Origin: Asanoa sp. WMMD1127
GTDB taxonomy: Bacteria > Actinomycetota > Actinomycetes > Mycobacteriales > Micromonosporaceae
Direction of reading: 5' to 3'
Assembly: GCF_029626225.1 (NCBI RefSeq)
Contig: NZ_JARUBP010000001.1
Span: 5,580,001-5,644,000, forward strand
DNA length: 64,000 nt
The first letter of the stretch is position 1, and each line of letters opens with the position of its first letter. Under the pieces are notes generated by a model. The model saw nothing but the letters and a program-made list of their open reading frames with translations. It was not told where the DNA came from and ran no database searches. The position numbers were made by a program, and so were the translations under genes. Positions 59,683 through 64,000 of this stretch are shown here, in pieces.

Positions 59683-62562
59683 ATGGATCCGCTGGCCGGA
59701 GTGTTGCTGCGCCAGACGGGCCGGGTGGCGGTGGTCAGCGCGGGCGCGACGCCGCCGGACGGAAGTGCGTGGGTCGCCGCGCTGGAAGCCGACCTCGCCG
59801 GTCGTGGTTGGTTGTTGCGCGACGACCTGCGGGCCGCGGCCGCGGCGCTGCCCAGCGCGATCCGGGTGCGCTGGGCCGACTGGCTGCTCGCGGCCGTCGA
59901 CGAGCTGGCGGGCGCCGACCGCACGATGGTGCCGCTCTACCGCACGTTCCCCGACACACCCCGCGACGTCGACAAGCTCTTCGTCCAGCGGCTGCTCGTC
60001 CACCTGTTCGCGGTGCCCGGCGCGCCGTGCGTCCTGTGTGGACGCGACGACGGTGGCGCGCCGCTCGATCCGTGCGGGCATCCCGTCTGTCCCGCCTGCT
60101 TTCCGCCGGAGCGATACAGCGCGTGCCCCGTCTGCGGCCGTCGGTTGGCGGCCGACAACACGTATCTCCCGGTAACGCCGCCCGCTGCGCCGCGAGCACG
60201 CCGGCTCGACGAGCGCCCGCCCCTGCCGCTGCGGCTCGCCGGGCTCGAGCCCGACCCGCACGCCGCCGCCGTCCGGCTCCGTGACGAGTTCGTCGCCCGG
60301 CCCGGCGCGCTGTCGGAGGCGGACCGGGCCGACCTCGAGGTGCTGGTCACCGCCACCGCCAAGGGCCGGCTCGACTGGCTGCCCGAGGTGGTGCCCGCTC
60401 GCGAGACGCTCGCGCTCGTCACCGCCTGGGCCCTGCACGCCACCGCCCTGACTCCCGCGTTCCCCGGTCTGGTCGCGGAGGCCGGGCGGCGCTGGACGAC
60501 CGCCACCGACGTGGCGCGGACGCTGTGGGCTTACTCCGGCGGCGATCCCGGTCTGGTCCTCCCGCGCCGCGCCGACGACACGGGGCCTGGCACGGCCTGG
60601 CGGCCCGTGCAGGAGCCCGTTGTGACCGTTCCGGAGGTGCGGGTCCGCGCGCTGGCGCGTCCGTTGCGGCGGGCGGCCCTCACCTTCCTCGACCGCTGTG
60701 GCGCGGCCGGGGCGGCGGAAGACCTGCAGCGCCATCCGACCGTGTGGAAGCGGCTCGGCGAGCGGCTGCACCCTTTCGAGCGGGTCGCGTCGCGGCCCGC
60801 GGCCGCCCTCGCGTTCGCCGCGCTGCGTGGCACCCGCACCGCGCCCGACAGCCACCTGGCGGTGGCCATCGAGGAGGCCTGTGCGCGCGAGCCGCGCCAC
60901 CTGCTGCTGATCAACCACGCGGACGGCACGGTCGGCGTCCGGTTGCGCACCCACGCCGCGCTGGTCGAGGCGGCCTTCGCCGCCGGTGACGTGGCGCGGG
61001 CCGCCGAGCTGCTCACCGAGCGGCCGGGTCAGCTGTGGCGGCGGCTCGACCACCTGCTCCGCGCCGCCGGCGAGGACCCGGTGGCCCGCGCCGCCGTCGA
61101 CGCCGCCATGCGGGCCACGGTCCCGGCGGCGGGGGCGGCCGTGCTCACCGCGGCGGCAGCCGAGCTGGCCGGCCGCGCCGAGACCGTGCCCGCCACGGCC
61201 GAGGAGCTGGCCGCGACCGCCCGCGCGCGCACCGCGGCCCGGGCGCACCGCGCGGCCGTCGCCGCTGCGATCCCGGCGTTCACCGAGAATGTCGGTACCC
61301 TGCTCGACGCGGCGGTCCGGCGGCTGCGCGGCGGACCGACCCGGCCACCGACTGGCTCCCCTCCCGTTGCGGATGACGCACCGCTGCCCGGGATCGTCGG
61401 TGGTCGGCCCGGTCCCGGCATGCCCCGGCGGGTGTTCTTCCCGCGCGGCAGCGTCGTCACCACCTGGACCGAGCCCGAGCGGCGGCGGCCGATCCCGGCG
61501 GATGCCATCGCCGCGACCCGCGCCCTCGTCGACGGCGAGCTCAGCGCCCGCGCCGGCCGGCACGAGCGGTTCGACGTCGCCGTGCTGGACGCGGCGCTGG
61601 CCGGGATGCCGGCGCCGATGCGGGAGCGGGCGGCCTCGGCCCAGCTGGCCGGCTGGCCGCGCGGGGGCGTCCGTCCGCTGCCGCCGGGCCAGGTGCTGCG
61701 ACTTTTCCTGCACTGGACGGAACCCGCGGGCACCCGGGTCGACCTCGACCTGTCCTGCGCGTTCTTCGACCGTGACTGGCGACGGCTGGGCCAGTGCGAC
61801 TACGAGCAGCTGCGGTTCCGCGGCGATGCCGCCGTGCATTCCGGCGATCTGACCTCCGCCCCGGCGCCGCTGGGGGCGACCGAGTTCCTCGACCTCGCGG
61901 TCGACCGGCTCGCGGTGACCGGCGTGCGGTACGCCGTGCCCGTGGTGCTCAGCTACAACGCCGTGCCGTTCGAGGCCCTCGGCGATGCGTTCGCCGGCCT
62001 CATGGTGCCGCCGCCCGGCGGAGGGCTCTTCGACGCCGCGGGTGTGGCCCAGCGGTTCGATCTCCAGGGGAACGCCCGAATGCTGCTGCCCATGGTCATC
62101 GACCTGCCGGCCCGCCGGCTGCTCTGGACCGACCTCACGCTGCCGGGCCGCGGCTACGGCCACAGCGTCGGTCGCCACGGCGACCAGCTCGCCCGGGCCG
62201 CGGCCGACCAGTGGATCCATTTCCTCGGCGGCCACCGGGCGACGCTGCTCGACCTGTTGGCGTTCCACGCGGCCGGCCGGGCCGACCGCATCCTCGTCGG
62301 TCACGCCGACGGCACCTGGACCCAGGTCCCGGCCGACCCGGCCGCGGTCCGCGCCGCGGCCGCGGCGTCCACCGGCGGGCTGGCGCCCGATCTGTCGGGG
62401 CGCACGGTGCTGGCCGGCGCCCTCGATGTCGATGGCCTCGATCGCCTGGTGCCGTGGGCGGTCGGTGCCGGCTCGACCGCGCTGACCGTGACCGGCTCGG
62501 CCGGCGATCCGTGGACGCCGCGCCGCGCCGAGTACCTCCTCGGCGATCTGCGGGCCGGCTGA
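59683..62562 (+). CDS. RING-finger protein, MXAN_6230/SCO0854 family
   Basis: Large cytoplasmic protein of 959 residues. A zinc RING-like module lies at residues 115-155: CVLC, DPCGHPVCPAC and CPVCGRRL, giving a C3HC4-type pattern, unusual in bacteria. The middle is long, Ala-rich and helical. The last 300 residues look TerD-like (RVDLDLSCAFFDRDWRRLGQ; CDYEQLRFRGDAAVHSGD). I recall this plan from the MXAN_6230/SCO0854 family, of unknown function; ubiquitin-like ligase activity is not shown. GGGGGAGG precedes the ATG. The following gene starts 16 bp later. Confidence 0.82.
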   Translation: MDPLAGVLLRQTGRVAVVSAGATPPDGSAWVAALEADLAGRGWLLRDDLRAAAAALPSAIRVRWADWLLAAVDELAGADRTMVPLYRTFPDTPRDVDKLFVQRLLVHLFAVPGAPCVLCGRDDGGAPLDPCGHPVCPACFPPERYSACPVCGRRLAADNTYLPVTPPAAPRARRLDERPPLPLRLAGLEPDPHAAAVRLRDEFVARPGALSEADRADLEVLVTATAKGRLDWLPEVVPARETLALVTAWALHATALTPAFPGLVAEAGRRWTTATDVARTLWAYSGGDPGLVLPRRADDTGPGTAWRPVQEPVVTVPEVRVRALARPLRRAALTFLDRCGAAGAAEDLQRHPTVWKRLGERLHPFERVASRPAAALAFAALRGTRTAPDSHLAVAIEEACAREPRHLLLINHADGTVGVRLRTHAALVEAAFAAGDVARAAELLTERPGQLWRRLDHLLRAAGEDPVARAAVDAAMRATVPAAGAAVLTAAAAELAGRAETVPATAEELAATARARTAARAHRAAVAAAIPAFTENVGTLLDAAVRRLRGGPTRPPTGSPPVADDAPLPGIVGGRPGPGMPRRVFFPRGSVVTTWTEPERRRPIPADAIAATRALVDGELSARAGRHERFDVAVLDAALAGMPAPMRERAASAQLAGWPRGGVRPLPPGQVLRLFLHWTEPAGTRVDLDLSCAFFDRDWRRLGQCDYEQLRFRGDAAVHSGDLTSAPAPLGATEFLDLAVDRLAVTGVRYAVPVVLSYNAVPFEALGDAFAGLMVPPPGGGLFDAAGVAQRFDLQGNARMLLPMVIDLPARRLLWTDLTLPGRGYGHSVGRHGDQLARAAADQWIHFLGGHRATLLDLLAFHAAGRADRILVGHADGTWTQVPADPAAVRAAAAASTGGLAPDLSGRTVLAGALDVDGLDRLVPWAVGAGSTALTVTGSAGDPWTPRRAEYLLGDLRAG

Positions 62563-62578
62563 CGGGAGAATTAGGCCC

Positions 62579-63430
62579 ATGGCGATGGAGGGGCTCGAGC
62601 CGGTCGCCGACGTGTCGGCGGGGGACTGGCTCGCGGCCGCTCTGCCCCGACCGAACGGCGCCGTGTCGGGTGTGGTGCCGGGCAGCTTTCCGGCGTACGC
62701 CCGGGTCCTGCACCCCGTCGAGCGCCACGACGGCGGGCCGGACACCACGTGGGCCCAGGTGTGCCAGGCGACCGGCCGCGTCGCCCATCCGCTGATGCAA
62801 TGGTTGTCGATCATCACTCGGGCGGACGGCAGCGAGTGGACCGACGGTGACGTACGCCCAGGAGCGCTGGCGCCGCCGGCCTTGGCCGCGCTGCTCGACG
62901 TGCTGGCTCCCTACGCCGGCGACCAGGTCTGTTGGCACGCCCTCTGGGAGGGCTGGGGCTGGGTCGGCGGTGGCGGCGTCGCGGTGATGAGCGTGGTCGA
63001 GCGCGACGACGACATTCCCGGACCGCGTGGCATCGTGCGCTACCAGGAGAGCACAGCCGACTGGGACGAGGACGCCGTGCCGGCGCTCGCGCCGCCCTTC
63101 GTGCCGACCGATCCCGGCGTGCCCCGCGAGGTCTGGGATCTGCCTCGCCTTCGACTGCCGGATCGCGACTACCTCCTCTATCGCGGTCCGTTGCGGGCGG
63201 CCCTGGCGATGGGCCACGACTTCGCCGGCGCCTTCGAACCCCAGTCGCCGAGCCTGCTCTGGCCGGCCGACCACGCCTGGTGCGTCGGCACCGAGATCGA
63301 CTTCGACTCGACGCTGGTGGCCGGCCCGCCCGAGCTGATCGCCGCCGTCCTGGCCGCGCCCACGCTCGAGGCCTATCCCGTGCGGGCCACGGACGACCTG
63401 TCGCTGACCGGCGACCGCATCAACACCTGA
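62579..63430 (+). CDS. Hypothetical protein
   Basis: Unknown soluble protein of 283 residues, rich in Trp, Pro and acidic residues (DGGPDTTWAQVCQATGRVAH; WHALWEGWGWVGGGGVAV; PADHAWCVGTEIDFDSTL). It resembles conserved actinobacterial hypotheticals and may be co-transcribed with the RING protein (16-bp gap). No catalytic motif, signal peptide or membrane segment is evident. Confidence 0.68.
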   Translation: MAMEGLEPVADVSAGDWLAAALPRPNGAVSGVVPGSFPAYARVLHPVERHDGGPDTTWAQVCQATGRVAHPLMQWLSIITRADGSEWTDGDVRPGALAPPALAALLDVLAPYAGDQVCWHALWEGWGWVGGGGVAVMSVVERDDDIPGPRGIVRYQESTADWDEDAVPALAPPFVPTDPGVPREVWDLPRLRLPDRDYLLYRGPLRAALAMGHDFAGAFEPQSPSLLWPADHAWCVGTEIDFDSTLVAGPPELIAAVLAAPTLEAYPVRATDDLSLTGDRINT

Positions 63431-63463
63431 CGGCCCGCCACCCCACGAGGGAGTGACGGGCCG
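63431..63463. terminator. Possible bidirectional terminator
   Basis: CGGCCCG (63431-63437) and CGGGCCG (63457-63463) form a 7-bp stem with a 19-nt loop in the short gap between two convergent genes. Confidence 0.45.
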
Positions 63464-63480
63464 CCGCCGGCCGGGCAGGG

Positions 63481-64000
63481 TCAGTCGAACTGGACCCAGT
63501 TGAGGTTGACGAGGCCGGTCGTCGGGCCGCCGGTGACGCCGGTGAAGACCAGGAAGAGCTTGTGCGCGCCGGCCGCGTAGCTGACCGGGACCGCCGTCTC
63601 GACGAAGGCGCCGTTGCCCGTCGTCGCGTTGAGCGTGCCCGTGCCCGCCAGCGGGCCGGTGGGCGAGTCGATCCGCAGCTCGACCGTCGCCCGCGGGGTG
63701 CCCGCGGTGGCCGCCGATCCGCCCGAGTGCCGCAGCGTCACGGTCGACACACCGTCGAGGTTGATCGGGTCGAAGGCGATGCTGTCGCCCACGTCGATGC
63801 CGTTGACGTGCAGGCCGCCGCCGGTGTCACCGGTGTTGGCGACCGTCACGCCGGTCTGCACCTGCGCGAACTCCGCCTGCTGCCGCGGCGTCTGGATGAC
63901 CGCCTGCGACACCGTGGTCAGCGCCGGCTGACCGCCACCGCCCAGGTCGGTGTACGACGCGCTGACCGCGCCGAACAGGTAGCCGCCCGCGTGGTCGGCG
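63481..64000 (-). CDS. C-terminus of a secreted protein with CBM6-like module (partial)
   Basis: The last 173 or so residues of a leftward gene whose 5' part lies beyond the window. The frame is open to the window end (ADHAGGYLFGAVSASYTDLG), so the GTG at 63912 is not the true start. Residues onwards from RQQAEFAQVQTGVTVANTGD form a jelly-roll carbohydrate-binding module of family 6 type, ending KLFLVFTGVTGG and LVNLNWVQFD. Such modules end ThuA, PQQ-sugar-dehydrogenase or glycoside-hydrolase proteins of actinomycetes. It binds polysaccharide outside the cell; the catalytic part is not visible. Confidence 0.78.
   Translation of the reverse strand, partial: ADHAGGYLFGAVSASYTDLGGGGQPALTTVSQAVIQTPRQQAEFAQVQTGVTVANTGDTGGGLHVNGIDVGDSIAFDPINLDGVSTVTLRHSGGSAATAGTPRATVELRIDSPTGPLAGTGTLNATTGNGAFVETAVPVSYAAGAHKLFLVFTGVTGGPTTGLVNLNWVQFD

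Noticed and set aside
59632-62817. Very long antisense open frame (over 1000 codons) opposite the RING-protein gene
   Set aside because: It is an antisense shadow of a high-GC gene; the protein is Arg/Gly-rich with no domain, and the plus-strand product has clear zinc and TerD-like motifs.

Overview
The window is high-GC DNA whose genes look actinobacterial: biased third codon positions, many GTG starts, several candidate leaderless genes, LacI/TetR/MocR/HxlR/SARP regulators, a type II polyketide locus and a bacterial RING/TerD-like protein. The gene mix suggests a filamentous, sporulating actinomycete, possibly Micromonosporaceae. That placement is inference; no rRNA or tRNA gene is visible.

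Layout. 0-17.5 kb: SigE-type sigma factor and AraC regulator; two regulator/SDR pairs; a LacI-controlled sugar ABC importer (4.4-7.7 kb); an internally deleted aldehyde dehydrogenase; a cold-shock gene with a terminator-like leader hairpin; an array of 16/24-bp tandem repeats; an intact IS481-family element; a TetR/SDR/tautomerase module; and a divergent MocR/EamA pair. 17.6-36.1 kb: a type II polyketide locus related in gene content to whiE spore-pigment clusters. Its core is a ten-gene leftward operon (35080 to 24059), mostly joined by 4-bp stop/start overlaps: truncated acyl-CoA ligase, fused AccD-AccA, BCCP, biotin carboxylase, ACP, cyclase-cupin fusion, KS-alpha, chain-length factor, double SchA/CurD-FAD monooxygenase fusion, TcmI cyclase. 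Rightward flanking genes add a P450, a tandem TcmI cyclase, a DUF4062-STAND ATPase and a SARP activator. The operon carries all acetyl-CoA carboxylase parts, so it could make its own malonyl-CoA extender.

36-50 kb: secreted-type serine protease with a MoxR-DUF58-VWA-VWA operon; formamidase and FmdB zinc ribbon; an intact IS630-family element; FAD monooxygenase; membrane glycosyltransferase-like protein; and small hypotheticals, including a truncated SMI1/KNR4 protein and a four-repeat RGYDR protein. 50.5-59.5 kb: a ketose-type catabolic locus. ManA-like isomerase and a P-loop kinase lie divergent from a seven-gene operon: PfkB kinase, LacI repressor, FGGY kinase, class I aldolase, ABC ATPase, permease, binding lipoprotein. 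It has a recognisable promoter, paired 15-bp operators and a strong terminator. 59.7-64 kb: a 959-residue RING/TerD-like protein, an unknown neighbour, and the C-terminus of a CBM6-type secreted protein cut by the window edge.

The most notable observations are the self-supplied type II PKS operon with several domain fusions, a chain-length factor with Gly at the usual Gln/Cys position, a ligase lacking its C-terminal domain, and two unrelated insertion sequences that both entered a CTAG stop codon of a leftward gene and both end their transposase on that target-derived TAG.
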